From Lepeophtheirus salmonis (Eukaryota > Arthropoda > Copepoda > Siphonostomatoida > Caligidae), in the NCBI RefSeq assembly GCF_016086655.4, contig NC_052136.2, positions 44,136,492 to 44,200,491 on the forward strand: DNA of 64,000 nucleotides, written 5' to 3'. Under the pieces are notes generated by a model that was not told where the DNA came from, searched no databases, and saw only the letters and a program-made list of their open reading frames with translations. Below are positions 1-11,918 of this stretch, piece after piece. A program made the translations under genes and the position numbers. How positions within the stretch are numbered: the first letter of the stretch is position 1; each line of letters starts with the position of its first letter.

Positions 1-579
1 GACGATGATGCATTTTGCAGATCCTTTAAAGTATTAAATAATAAATTTCTTGCTATACATTGACAATAATGTATTAATTAGTCGAAGAACACAAATGTAT
101 ACTCAATATTGAGAAAAACCATTTTAGATTGTTTTTGAGCCACATCTGCTTACGTAATACCTTCATTAAATGCATATCCCACTCCGCCATAGAAGTGTCT
201 GGACTGCAATATTGGGTCATGGTGACGTCTTTTTAACCCAGTCAGTCAGAGCCTACATTTAGTCAGATGGGGATTGATAATAATAATTATAATAGATTGA
301 AAATTCTACTATGCACTAGTTATTATTTGTCTGGGCTCAAAATGATTAGACTGGGGAAAAAGTAATTTCTTATTTCCAGGCACATTTTTTAAACTAAGTA
401 TAATATATTGTTCATTATTGGTAACATTGGGTCATAAGAAAAAGCGTTGTCAAGGTGGGAGTGTACACTTAAAACAATTTTGGGACAGTATTGAGCTTGG
501 CCGGCTCAGTCGTGAATGATCGTGCGTCGAGTTTGGAGGTCTCAAAGGAAGAAATTCCCAATATTATAGATTTTCACTA
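1..579. other. No gene recognised
   Basis: AT-rich sequence with no reading frame, RNA gene or clear repeat boundary that I can support. The last ~100 bases, roughly from 480, are richer in GC and may be the decayed upstream part of the mariner copy that follows, but I could not align them to transposase. Confidence 0.4.
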
Positions 580-1090
580 TTTGAAATGGAAAAGCGACCA
601 AGAAAATTAGTGATAAATACGCGCCGATACTCTTTTGGGTCGTGTTGGACAACAGTGGTTCGAGTGTTATTTTTCCCTCTCAATTATGCCCTCTACTGTG
701 AACTACTCGACCGTTATAAGCTAGAGATTGAACAGAAGAGGCCAGCATTAGTGAACTGGAAACAACAAGACATCATCAAAACAATGCCAGTCCGCACATA
801 TCTTTGATGACACGCCAGAAGCTCCGGGAGCTCTGATGGGAATTTCTTATTCACCCAGCCTACAATATGCACATCGCACCAAGTGACTGCTCCCTGTTGC
901 TGTCTATGGTAAATATGACCACTTGGAGTTAAAAAGTTGGTCTCAATAGAGGCCTGAGAAAATTGGTTCTCCGAGTTTTTACCAATACGGACTATCACTT
1001 CTCCGAAAAGGGCATTATGAAGTTGGGTTCAAGTTAACAACAAGTTATCAAACCGAACGGTGCATCATACACCGGACTTCTTATAAAACA
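580..1090 (+). pseudogene. Mariner-type transposase relic (C-terminal half)
   Basis: Decayed DNA-transposon gene, read in several frames. The frame from 586 contains CELLDRYKLEIEQKRPALVN, which matches the segment of mariner transposases before the second catalytic aspartate. After a frame break, the stretch around 765-830 resembles the HQDNARPHTS region and the following TRQKLREL. Near 925-1000 another frame gives VKKLVSIEA and ENWFSEF, and near 1000-1050 SEKGIMKLGSS then QQVIKPNGAS, which is the C-terminal end of mariner transposase. Stops and frameshifts rule out a working enzyme. The N-terminal helix-turn-helix part and the terminal inverted repeats were not found, so the element ends are uncertain. 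Confidence 0.75.
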
Positions 1091-1099
1091 TTGAAATAA

Positions 1100-1944
1100 A
1101 GCGGAAAATACGAAATTATTTTTTCCCCAACCTATTACGTATAATAATTCATTCATTTGTTTTTGATCATCTCACTGCTTTTTGTGCAACAAGAAGAAGA
1201 AGACAATTAATTCATGTCCCACTTGCATGCATTTCAGCCTTTTCTCTCTCTCTCTCTGTCGAGTCTGAGCCCTGCATGCTCAAATTCCTTGCAGAGTCTG
1301 AGAAAATTAAAATAATAGAGGAAGAGCAAAGAGGGGGAATTCTCTCTTTCTCTTCTTCTCATTCCTTTTTCTTCTTCTTCTTCCCCTCTCATTTTTTGCA
1401 ACTAGGTCATCCCAGACTTTCTTCCTACTCTGCAATTTCCTACCCCCCTTCGTCTCTCTATTTTTCCTTTCTTCCTCTCTTTAAATTCACTTAATTTGTC
1501 ATCTGCATTTGCGCTTGCTCCAAAAACCTTCACATATATAAATATATGTATGTATTTATAGTTGGACGATTATTTCAAAAAGTCTGATCCCTTGCACCAA
1601 ATCCAGACGTCTTGCCCCACTTCTTTTTTTCAAGACCTCCTTCTACTCCTTTTTCTTAGACGTAATATATTTTACATTTGATATATTGATAAAAGCGCTG
1701 CCTCACAGGATTTTTCACCCCTCTGAACATAAAATCTCAACGCATTTCTTGTTTGATAATATTCAAAAATTTCCCTCTTTTATTTTCGAAATAAATAAAG
1801 AAATGGAATTTTTATTATATTTTCTTTTTCAGAGAAGAAATAAGAATAGAAACTACATTTTATAAATATATATAGGTCATTGAGTAAAAATAAAAACTAC
1901 ATTTAATATACATGTATGTATATTAAATGAAGAAAACTGTAGTT
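1100..1944. other. Low-complexity CT-rich stretch, no gene
   Basis: Pyrimidine-rich tracts dominate around 1240-1260 and 1340-1490. Near 1890-1930 there is a near-perfect inverted repeat (arms of about 14 bases ending in catttaatatacat). The 72-residue open frame over 1276-1494 is translated pyrimidine tract and is not a gene. Confidence 0.5.
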
Positions 1945-2538
1945 CAGGGATGGGCAAACTACGGCCTGAAGAGGGGGCAATACTTTGTAGCTCCTTTAAC
2001 AAGTGTTTTTGAAGTATTATAAATGTGATTCAGATGAAGGCTCTATATTTAAACCTAGTAAACATTTGGTTCTCATATACTATATAATAATAAAGAAACT
2101 GAAAATCAGCATGACAGTTTAAAAAATGTTTTGGAGGAAAGCACCTAAGCTGCCATGACGTTTAATTTGATGGACTACAATCAGGAGTGACAAAAGAGGA
2201 AGAAAGGATGGAGGAAATAAACAAGGACATAACTAAGAATTACTGTAATATCGCTTTTCAGTTCTACTCTGAGTCCAACAAGGACTTAAAATTAAAACTC
2301 CGCAACAAACTACCGTCTTTTATGAGCCCACTTTTATGAGCCCACAAAAATGTTGAGGCGTGTTTATGAATATAATTAAATGTAGTAATAAAGGAAGCTC
2401 TCGACTCAGGACATAAATAATAATAACAGCAGCTGAGGAAAAGAAAATTCGTTATTCAGATTACCAATTCTAAAAAAGCGGGCCAGCTAAAAAAATACAC
2501 ATAATTTACATCATTAGCTTTATGCAAGTAGATAACAG
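1945..2538. mobile_element. Possible hAT-type element remnant
   Basis: Starts with cagggatgggcaaactacgg, close to the cagggGTGGGCAAACT type of end seen on many hAT-superfamily elements. The far end was not found and no transposase frame survives, so the right boundary is simply the next element. A 14-base unit, ctttTATGAGCCCA, is tandemly duplicated at 2317-2344. The superfamily rests only on the terminal motif. Confidence 0.35.
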
Positions 2539-2540
2539 TA

Positions 2541-3210
2541 CCGAGGGGTCCATTCAAATCTGAACACTTTGAATGTTAAACTTTCACAAGTTATAATTTA
2601 TTAACTAACAATAGAATTTCAACAAAATTAATACTATAAATAAATGTGTGCCTGAGCACTCTTAATCAATAATGTAGCCAACCTTAGCGGCAATGACGGC
2701 ATCCCAGTATTGGATGACAGCGGCATCATTGCTTTAAGGGGCCAAAAGTGTCAAAAAGAGTTCAAAAGAACACAAAATACTCAGTCGTTGTTAGTGACAA
2801 AAGCAGCCTTTCCATCCTCACAGGCCTCTTTCCACCCCCCTTTTTGATAGTTCTCTGGAAGTCTGGTGTGAAACCTCGAGATCTCTTGCATGTCCCATCA
2901 TGGACTTGAGCGGATTGGCCTGGACTGTTTTCTATAACTCCTCCAGATCCAGTTTGGCTCTTTCAGACTTGCTGACAGCATAGACAGTGGTCCTGGAGAC
3001 ATCCACCTCCTAAGAGTGAGGGAATGGAAATTCCTCGATCTCATTCAAATATCATTTGTTTCAACTTGTACGTAAGCCAGAGAGCTCAGGTTTGCTTTGT
3101 TTTGTAAATAATTGAATAGGCTTTCATATTTCAAAGTATGAATTAATTTCATTCCCTCTACCTTAATCAATTCACTTGACTCTATTTTTTGGTGTTGGAC
3201 CTTCAGTTAT
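2541..3210 (-). mobile_element. Internally deleted mariner-type element, copy 1
   Basis: The left end ccgaggggtccattcaaatc follows a TA at 2539-2540 and matches the end of the copy at 42408-43251. Read on the minus strand, fragments include VSRTTVYAVSKSERAKLDLEE and KTVQANPLKSM, the N-terminal helix-turn-helix region of a mariner transposase. This is followed soon afterwards by C-terminal-like sequence, so the catalytic core is missing. The subterminal block near 3060-3130 is also shared with the other copy. The right terminal repeat is too decayed to place exactly; 3210 is approximate. Many stops make it non-coding. Confidence 0.7.
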
Positions 3211-6200
3211 GAGCGTACATGAGACATGGGACAAAGTCACCCATGTCTCAATTAACAAGTTTCCTTTTCTAGGATAAGTTTTCAAGTGAGTCGAGTGAGT
3301 TTATGGGAATCCTAACAGGTTGAGGATTTTCTAGTTTATCTACGTGCGTCTCAAGTCCAAATCAATTCAAATCAAGAAAAAATCAATTTTAATTGTAGAA
3401 GTCAAGTCCTCAAAAAGCGATTGAATGACTGTGATTCAAAGTCTCCATATTGTGTATCATCTCTATTGCTTAGCCTTTGAACCCTAAATATAAGTAGTTA
3501 GTAGGTTTTTTTCCCCAGCTCTTTAACAAAAGCAAGTACATACATATATATTATTAATCTTCATTTAATAATCAGGAACTGTTCACAGTGGCTTAACAAC
3601 AGCTCATTTGAGTTCAACCAATCAACATTTGGAACACTACTAACATGGTGATCGTCATACTAATTTGATACTATAATGAAATGACAACTTTTTTCTGATG
3701 CTTTCTACTGGATACTGATAGTTGAATATAAATTAGCGAGAACCAATCAATCATTCTGAATCATGCCTAATGTGTTATATTTTTATAAATTGTTAATATT
3801 GAGTGATTTACTCCCAATGATGAATATGGCTTCTTTAAAAAAAAGTATAGACTAAATAAGTAAAATCACTTTTAACTTCCATTTATTGTCAAAAACTCAC
3901 TAAATTGTATGGTCAAACTGGTCATCAGTAAAATAAAACTGGAAACACAATAAACTTTCTTTGAAGAAAAATTATTGGATATAATTAGCCTCCCCCCTCC
4001 CCTCCCAAAAAAAAGAAAGGAAAAATGCACGATGATCTGTTTTGCTATCGTAAATTTCCAAAATGTCAAAAACAAGAGAATTATGTGCTGACCAAAAAAT
4101 ACATCAGAATTCTTGATAATTCTGGAATAAATCAATTGTTTTTTTTATTATAAGTATTTCATTTTTGGCTTTTCTACAATTATTTAATATTTTAATTACA
4201 ATAACTCCATCAAAAATTATTAAAAATTTCCTTGGATGTGTCCCTTTTGCTCAAAATTTTGCCAACTCCTACATTATAGGATTTCAGTCACTCCTTCTGT
4301 CTCTAAAATTGGATTTGTATAGTTGGGGTGTTAGGCAATGTGTGACCCAGGCCTGTTCTAATCTAATTGGAATGTACAATAGACAAAATAGACAGAGAGG
4401 GACTCAAATGGCTTGAATTTACATCTACTTTTTTTTACTTCTCGCAGAAAGAATGAAATTGCACATCTTTCTATAAAAACTAAGAAAAAAAGAACTGTAA
4501 ATGTATTTTTGCAATTTTTTTAAATTTTGCAGTGGCCATATATATATCCTCATTTTGCACACAATGAACAAAAAAATAGGATGCAGCAGCAGGAAAAAAG
4601 AGAAAGAACTCCATTGGAAAGCCCTTTTTTCTTGTGCAAAAACACATATACGAGTATATATAAAGAAATAGAAGAACCGGTGTGTGCTCTGAAGAAAGTC
4701 GGTAAAAACAACGAGGCTCATTTTTTTTTTTTTTTTTATCATTATTATTAAATAGGTTGACTACACACGAAAATCAAACCAAAAAATGCCCTCTTTTGGG
4801 AATGAGCAAAACATTAAATGAAAGATGGATGATTACTACTATTTTTCTCTCTCCTTTTTTGCAATTTGAATGTACATGTTGCATGAATCTATTTAGACGA
4901 TGATTTTTGCACAAGAAAAAATAAGTGGGGAGGGGGGGACATTGTTTTTTTGGTTATTTGTGCAAGACTTCATCATCCGTCTCCTCTCACTCAATGGGTG
5001 AAAGTCTTCTTCTTCTTTATAATGTATATTTATGCCCCAAAGATAATGCACTTATTTCTTCTTCTCCCCCCTTCCCCCTCCCATTCCGTGCTGCTTTCAC
5101 AAAATATTTTATGCACTAATATATATATATAATATGAAGGCCTGCAACCCAAAGTCCTTATGAATTAATGTCTGTATATAGACTAAGGAGGCCATATTTG
5201 GATCTAAAAAGAAAAGGAGGCTCTTGATTTATGGGATAATAAAGTAGACATTATTGATTCTTGGTTTTTTTTGTGGCAACACAATTACTCCAGAATGTAC
5301 ATATGACCGTCCCTCAAAAGTAAGCTAGAATGATTAGTCTCGAAATGGAGCCCGGATTACATTTGTATTCTTTGACAAATTATCCTAAATTTCTGTAACA
5401 AATTATTTAAATTGTGGTTAGAGTAGCCAAAATGGATTGTCACAGTATAAGAATGATAAATTAATAGATTTGATTTTAAAGGCCCATATCGGGTCTAAAA
5501 TAAGTATCTTAAATCAAATTAATGCTCTATATTAGAGCTAAAATTCTTGGGTGTCTTTAATCATCCGAGTAATTTGAATACAACTCTGATAATTGACCCA
5601 AATATATTTATAAAATTTTGGGTTGTATGTATATAGGATATACAAAATTGGAATTATCTTCTATTTTGGAATTTTTTACTAGGTTTTTGGTACGTATTTG
5701 TATTTGTGAATTGCAAATTGAGTTCAGTAGAATAATGTATTCCATGCTCGACTAGGTCCACTTAGCTACAACGTAGATTGTTTTAATTTTTTAGCAAAGA
5801 TATGTAGAATCTTGTGTTTTTACAATTTACTAAGGATATTTTGAATTGTGCAAATATTTTTGTATTTGAAAGAAAACAAAATTTACTTTTTTTTTGTCTT
5901 TCCATGATTTATACCTTTCTATTTAAGTGATAAGTGGATTTTTAACATAAAAAAGGACATTTCCTTAATATTTTGTTTAAAATGCGTCCCCGTAAAGAAT
6001 GTAAATCACGACTCAAATGGATATCTTTATCTTGAAAAACTTCCTTTAAAAATTAGAAAAAGAAAAACGGTTATTGCGTGTGCTCGGTCTTCTTTTTTTT
6101 CATTATTTAATTGGTCCTCATGGTGCGAACTTCTCTCTTTGAAGTGAGCATTTTCCATGATCTTTGATATAATAAAAAAATGCATTATAGAAGAAATATA

Positions 6201-7300
6201 GACACTAATGCCATTTTAAATGTAGAAGGCCCCCTTTTGAGGAGTAACTCATTTTCTGTCTCGCTCCCCCCTCTTAAAAGTCATATAAAATGAGTCTTCC
6301 TTCAGGTTTACCATATGTCCGGCTCCCGCCTTCTCCTCCGCTGTTTCCTTGCAAAAATATCAACTCTAAAAATCTCCCAGTCAAGAACTAGAAACTTTTT
6401 TCCACCTCCCTCCCAATAAGCTAAATTCAATTTTACCAAGTAAAATATTATTTATATATAATTCATTTTTTGGTATTATCACACATGAAATCCAAGACTG
6501 TCGAAAAGATCCCTCTGAAATTTAGCAAGTGGACGTATAAAATAAACAATCATGTTCCTATGATATTTTTTTGGCCCTCCGGAGTCATTAAGAGGATCTT
6601 TATGATCGAAACACAAGTTCATTTCCCTTCTCTCTCTCCCTCACCCTGTCTCTTTCTACATCCCTCTCTCTTTCTCTTTTCTTCTACCTTCATTCTCTGT
6701 TTCTATTTATCTCTGTAACGTGGGGACCCCTTGCTAGCATAATAATGAAATTAATTTGATATTACTTATGAAAAACGTTTTAATTAGCTGTATTGACCAC
6801 ATTTATATAAAATTAATATACATATAAAGTGTATATATTGGATTTAATTTTTGTTCTACACCTTTTTACAAAATTAAAAATGCCCAACAGTAATTATATC
6901 ATTTGATTTATTTAAAAAATCACAAAAAAAAATTCTTAATTGTGCACTCTCTCTTTTTGTTTAGTTGGCTATATATCATTATTGCATTTGGATTTTCGTA
7001 AGTAATAAAAGTTTTCTTAAAAAAATAAGTAGGGTAGTTATGATTTACAGATAGACGTAGACGTAATAGGGTAGTTGGTATTTGTTTGTATGTAGTAAAA
7101 ACACTGATGTAATAATTATAATTTAAAAAAAGATTTTTATAATATTAGAAAAAGAACCAAAAAAGAACGACAATGAATGGATAAAAAGGAGGAAGAGTCA
7201 ACAACACATTTAGGTATTTGTAATTTGTATTATTAAATAAGAAAAATTCACACAGAGAGAGAAAATTTATAATATATATCAATATTATTTTTGTGTGGGT
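3211..7300. other. Intergenic, no gene recognised
   Basis: AT-rich DNA with homopolymers and microsatellites (for example T runs at 4720-4740). Near 3590-3640 is a copy of the motif gagttcaaccaatcaacatt, which recurs at 61860-62220, so a fragment of that dispersed repeat is present. Open frames over 3872-4135, 4165-4416, 4425-4751, 4925-5132 and 6470-6718 overlap each other on both strands and have low-complexity composition with no recognisable domain. I do not call them genes. Confidence 0.5.
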
Positions 7301-8632
7301 TTTTTCGTGTTTTTTGTAATTTTTTTGTGTGTTTTTGTATAAATCTTAGTAATAATATAATAAAAATGATGATGCCTGTCTGACTAGGTAGTAGTTATAT
7401 AATAATAAGATATATAATTAAACATTGTAATTAAAAAAATGAACAATTAATTAATAATTAAAAAAAATGCAATACACAACTTTTTAAATGAAAAAAAAAC
7501 AAAAAAAAAACAGAGTAGTACGTCTGTAAAATATACTTTATGTATGGAATTAAAAAAAATATGATTATTTGAATCTTTGTTCAAAAAATTTGTGGGGTTT
7601 CCTTTACTTTGTATTTATAAAAAATTTTACCTTCAGTATAGGTATATGTATATTATTTTTTATTGTTTTTTTTTTGTTTTTTGACAATTATCACTCTCCA
7701 ATCATCTATCGAATAATATAATATATAATAAAATAAAAAAATTCACATCTCCACTGATTATTTATTTGTTATGTTTGTAGTTGTAATAGAACTCTCCAAA
7801 ATGTGTTTGTTACAAGAAGTGTTTCCCTTTCTGCCTGATGCAGAATACACAGACAGGCAGATAGATAGATAAATAGGAGAACGTAGGAACACGGTCTCCT
7901 TTCTTTGTAATATATATATTCTTAATATAATATAATATAAAAAAGAGATTTTGGCTATAAAATATATTATAATTTATAATAATAATATTAACATTTCTTT
8001 CAAAACTACTTATTAGAAAAAACCACATATATTTATATAGGTATAATCAAAAAGATAAAAATGCCCAAATCCCACAGATATTGTTTTGTATAATGTATAA
8101 AATTGACTTGAAAAAAAAAAAAATATATATGCTTATATTAAATAATAATTATAAAGGGAATGAAGGGGGGACACATCACTTTCTTTCTTTCTGTTTTCAT
8201 TCTTTCGTTCCTTTCTCAGAGAGAGGGAGGGGGAGGGGGTTGAATGTTTAGGACATTTAGTATGTATACATTTAAATATAATATAATATCAAATTCGTAA
8301 CAGCAGCATAGATAGATAGATAGACTTGTATATATATATATATATATTATATGTATGTATGCATATTCTTCAGGTACAATTATTAATAATTAAAAAAATA
8401 AGTAAGTAAGATAGATAATAAGGGACAGACAGGGGAGACGGCGACGACAACGATTATTTGCTTATGACGCGACACAATGATTATGATGACGACACAACGA
8501 ATAGAAGGATGTTGCTATGTAGGTACTAAATGTACTATGTACAAACACTAATAATATAAATAAGTATGTTGCTGTATGTAGTAGAATCTTTCCTTGTCTT
8601 CTTCTTTTTTTAATATATTTTTTTAATTTCTT
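7301..8632 (-). other. Probable 3' UTR and flank of E74
   Basis: Sequence directly downstream, on the minus strand, of the E74 stop codon. It is rich in A and T runs and holds short microsatellites, including a GATA repeat and a TA repeat near 8310-8347. A minus-strand AATAAA (plus TTTATT) is present at 7761-7766 and could be the poly(A) signal, but several similar hexamers occur, so the transcript end cannot be fixed. No coding sequence was seen. Confidence 0.35.
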
Positions 8633-8747
8633 CTAGACTCCTGAGCAGTCCACTTCATTGATTTCTCCAATTTTTGGAACGTCCACAAACTGATAGACGA
8701 GCCTTTGTCCATCCACCTTGGCAAGAATACCCCGCTGATAGTAGTAT
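8633..8747 (-). CDS. E74: E74 last coding exon: end of ETS domain and stop
   Basis: Encodes the last third of the ETS domain: the recognition-helix end YYYQRGILAKVDG, then QRLVYQFVDVP, then a 12-residue tail ending EVDCSGV and a stop. The wing sequence ILAKVDGQRLVYQF is the E74/ELF type. The acceptor is ttatag with the exon starting at 8747; its first A completes the arginine codon split across the intron (AG from the previous exon). The tail is close to that of Drosophila E74, which also ends shortly after FVDVPK with an acidic stretch. The ETS domain binds DNA with a GGAA core. Confidence is high because phase, splice sites and domain agree. Confidence 0.93.
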
Positions 8748-9067
8748 CTATAATTATCAAAATAATGAAGGGTTAGAATATGACAGAAAATGGGCTGGAG
8801 TAGTGTTGTTCCGTAAGCCAACAGGAGTACTAACACAACTGATATTAGAATCCGTAATACTTGCAGCGCCTCGTTCACAAATTGACCCATCTTTAACGTG
8901 ACCCCTTAAATTTATGCTCCCCAAAAGAAAATCTTTACTATAAATGTTCAAGTTTATCAAATTTCCCGAACAAAAATACGACAAAAGTATAGTAAAGTAC
9001 CGAAATATCAAAACTGGTATCGATACAACACTGGTTTTGAAGAATGTGGTTGTTACTGGCTACATAC

Positions 9068-9633
9068 CTAAGAGCTCGTCCCATGGTTTCGTAGTTCATG
9101 TCAGGTTTGTTTTTGTGTAGCCCCCATAGACGAGAGACAGCCTTTGAGTCGACTAGTTTAAATACCCCCTTCTCCCGATTGGTCCATTTGATGGAGCGTG
9201 GACAGGAGTCTTTGTCTTGTAGGAGTTTGAGCAGAAACTCCCAGAGATACGTGGTTGTGCCTTCTCTGGACTTTCTTTTGAGTGGAATACCGTCTGGTCC
9301 AATTTTGGGCTTCCGTGCTTTTTTCTTTAATTTGAGACAGGAGGGGAGGATGAAGATGTCGAGGAAGGGGGTGAAACGGCTCTTCCTCCATCATAGGAAG
9401 AGTACCCGTAGTGAGGATGATGAACAACGTGATGGGGGTGATGTGATGAGGGAGGTGGGGGGGGGGAGGGCCGTAGCCTAGTTCCTCCGCTTCGCTTGAA
9501 TTACTTGGAGAGACGTGACCATGGACGAAGTAGTTGGAGGTTGGACCCCCAAGGGGAACGTGATGGTGGGAATCGTAGGAGGAAGGGCTGGGTGAAGTGG
9601 TGTAGTTGAACATTGACTGGAGATGGTCTGAGA
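9068..9633 (-). CDS. E74: E74 ETS-domain exon (reading frame broken twice)
   Basis: From the acceptor ttctag the exon reads VSDHLQSMFNYTTSPSPSSY and continues through a G/P/H/S-rich linker to GYGPPPP. At the G10 run (plus 9457-9466) the frame is lost. One base over, it continues as HHPHHVVHHPHYGYSSYDGG and RAVSPPSSTSSSSPPVS, reaches a stop near 9327-9329, and in the third frame resumes as LKKKARKPKIGPDG followed by KRKSREGTTTYLWEFLLKLL and the rest of the ETS domain to NYETMGRALR. The length (566) is 2 modulo 3, whereas the flanking phases need 1 modulo 3, so the exon is two bases short or one too long. One lost base in the G10 run and one near the A-rich stretch 9325-9333 would restore it. 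An assembly error is the simplest explanation; a null allele is possible. Confidence 0.88.
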
Positions 9634-9886
9634 CTAGAAAAAAAACAAAAAAAAACATTAATTCATTATTTCATTCATTAAGGATTAATATATATATATA
9701 AAGAATCCTCATTCATGAGGATTCTACGTCATCCAACTTCAAATATTCCTATCGACTCAGTATCATAAGGTGACCTTACATATCTTGATTCACAAAAAAG
9801 AGCACGCGTGGCCGGATCAGTGACAGTTTAATTGATTAAGGGGGAAGGGATGTTAATATTTTGACATTAATAAAATGTGAGAATAC

Positions 9887-9940
9887 CTAAATCAACAATC
9901 GAATGAAAATGGACATGTCCGTTTTGTAAGTTCTCGAACA
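9887..9940 (-). CDS. E74: E74 small internal exon
   Basis: Encodes VFENLQNGHVHFHSIVDL and ends with the first base of a valine codon that the next exon completes, which is the correct phase for 9633. The start is ambiguous. The stronger acceptor, ttttctctag, would begin the exon at 9953 and add ALFG, but then the previous exon (phase 1 at 13007) does not join in frame; entering at 9953 in that phase meets a stop. The weaker AG at 9941-9942 gives an in-frame join and keeps the phase-1 pattern. Either this acceptor is used, or a further small exon lies between 9954 and 13006. Confidence 0.7.
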   Translation of the reverse strand, partial: CSRTYKTDMSIFIRLLI

Positions 9941-10021
9941 CTCCGAAGAGTGCCTAGAGAAAAGAAGATGGTTAGCTGATCACTCAAAGAAGTATCAAAT
10001 CTATCACCATTTATTTGATAT

Positions 10022-10057
<36 letters not shown>

Positions 10058-10140
10058 GTGGCTCTAATCTTTCGAAAATTTACAGTATTCGATTTTTTTT
10101 GCCTTTGCCCTGGGATAATTTGACATGTATTCCTGTATAG

Positions 10141-11004
10141 AAGTGGTTCCCAAAGTGGATTTGCATGAAAAGAAGAATATAATTTACATTCACATTGCTT
10201 TGAGTGGCATCAAAACTTACATAATGATGAATTTACATATTTTTATAAGTGTATAAAGTATTTCCAAAAAGATAACTCTTTACGCCACTCTTACCGCCAA
10301 AGTTAATCATCTGTCGTCTGATCTGAAGAAAGGGCTTGTTGGACTTTTATGTTATCAAACACTAAAAACAGATTTTGATTCTAAAACACTTTAGGAATTA
10401 TGGATTTCTGAAATGAATAGGTACTCACGTCTGGCTAAAACAGCTTTAGATTGACTAATACAATTTGGCCAAAAAATTTATGGATTAACTTATATAAAAA
10501 ATAAATACAAATTGCGGCTTAATGTGGAGGATTATATTTGGGATTGCTGTGTCCAAAATTAAACTTAGAATAAGCTTGCTTTCCTCAATGTACAGTACAC
10601 ATCCGTCACATAAAGACCTTGATTCGTTTATATGCTCATTTGCAAGTTCACAGCCTCTAATGTTATTTGTTTGCGAGTCTTAATTTTTACTTTCTTTACC
10701 GCAAAAAATAATATCGATAGTATAGAAATTTTTCATTGTAGTAGATATATCGCTGAGTTTATATTAATAATAAATTCGATTATTTCTTATATTTTTCAAT
10801 ATATGTAGCATTAAAATCTTTATTTTTGATCAATATAGTCAAATAACTTATATTATTTGGCTCTGGGTTGAACTTTATAAGGTCTTTAAGTCTTTTATTT
10901 GCACAAAATGCACTTCAAATTTTATAGACATCTATGAATGAGAGGTGTACATTATCTTGTATTTTATTTTAAGAGTCTAACTAAAAACAGATCGGGAACC
11001 ACTG
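10141..11004 (+). mobile_element. hAT-superfamily element with decayed ZBED-like transposase
   Basis: The ends are inverted copies of one another: aagtggttcccaaagtgg on the left and cgggaaccactg on the right, the CAGTGGTTCCC type of hAT terminus. They are flanked by ctgtatag (10133-10140) and ccgtatgg (11005-11012), a 6-of-8 match consistent with the 8-base target duplication of hAT elements. Inside, plus-strand fragments around 10390-10600 read ELWISEMNRYS, KTALD and KNKYKLRLNVEDYIWDCC, resembling the C-terminal dimerisation region of ZBED-type hAT transposases, with stops. It is an old, inactive insertion in an E74 intron. Confidence 0.7.
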
Positions 11005-11371
11005 CCGTATGGGACGTTTGTTTATCCTTGCCTTCGGCAAATCATCCCTGGAGACATGATGTGCGTAAAAAGAGGCCGATTGGTCATCCTAAGCATCCTT
11101 TCCATGACTATGTGGCCGATAACATAAATATAATATTGTAAGGAGAGATAGAGAGATGGGTGTTTCATGATGAGTTATCAGGTGGCTCTCCTGATACCAG
11201 GAGAAGAAGGTATGTATGTTGTTGTACACACTATGAACAACAACAGAGAACATGTATGAGTATGTATTATTTTAGGAAAGAGAGGAAGAACGCAGCAACA
11301 AGAACTACAACAAGAAGAAGAACCAACCGTCTCACAATAACAATAATAATAATAAAAGAGTTATAGGAACG

Positions 11372-11380
11372 TGACCTTGG
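11372..11380 (-). promoter_or_regulatory. Extended nuclear-receptor half-site CCAAGGTCA
   Basis: Minus-strand CCAAGGTCA fits the YCAAGGYCR site bound by FTZ-F1 and ERR-type monomeric nuclear receptors. It lies in an E74 intron. Function is inferred from the motif and context only. Confidence 0.3.
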
Positions 11381-11684
11381 AATACCAAAAAGTAGTTGTG
11401 CACGCACTATGATGTGATGTGCGTGTATGTTTGCCGCCAATCTCTTGTGACGTAATAACAGGCAACAGTTTCTTCTTCTACTGTTTTTTTTGTTGCTTTT
11501 TTTGGACAAAGAACTTTGTGTATTTAATAATAGTATGTTGTATGTACGTACATAGAGTGTAGCTATAACATAAATAGAGCTTTAGATGAAGAAGGAGAAG
11601 AAGCATTACAGTAAAATGTGTAAGAGCAATATGTTCATATAACATTATTCATGACAAGATGCAAAATATATATTATATGATCAT

Positions 11685-11693
11685 CCAAGGTCA
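11685..11693 (+). promoter_or_regulatory. Extended nuclear-receptor half-site CCAAGGTCA
   Basis: Plus-strand CCAAGGTCA, the second of three YCAAGGYCR matches within 560 bases of one E74 intron. The close spacing with 11372 and 11919 is the main reason to note it. Confidence 0.3.
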
Positions 11694-11918
11694 AATTCTA
11701 ACAGTCTTCTTTTTTAAATATATATCATAAAAGATTTCCTCCCTCACCTCCTCCTCTCTTTAGAAATATATATATAACGGGAATCATCAAGTGTTTTTTT
11801 TTTTCCTCTTTTTTTTTTCTTTCTTTACAACTCCTCCAAATATCAACAGAGTTAGTTATAAGTTATTTTTTCCCTCCACCGGACTATAATGTAACAATAA
11901 CTATGTAGAACAAATGTT

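Noticed and set aside
1870..1895. A possible ecdysone-response element (aggtcattgagta)
   Set aside because: Only one half-site is good and it is far from the gene's likely promoters.
7860..8420. GATA and TA microsatellites
   Set aside because: Ordinary simple repeats with no sign of function.
9098..9481. A 127-residue plus-strand open frame
   Set aside because: It is antisense to the ETS-domain exon, whose minus-strand domain match is decisive.
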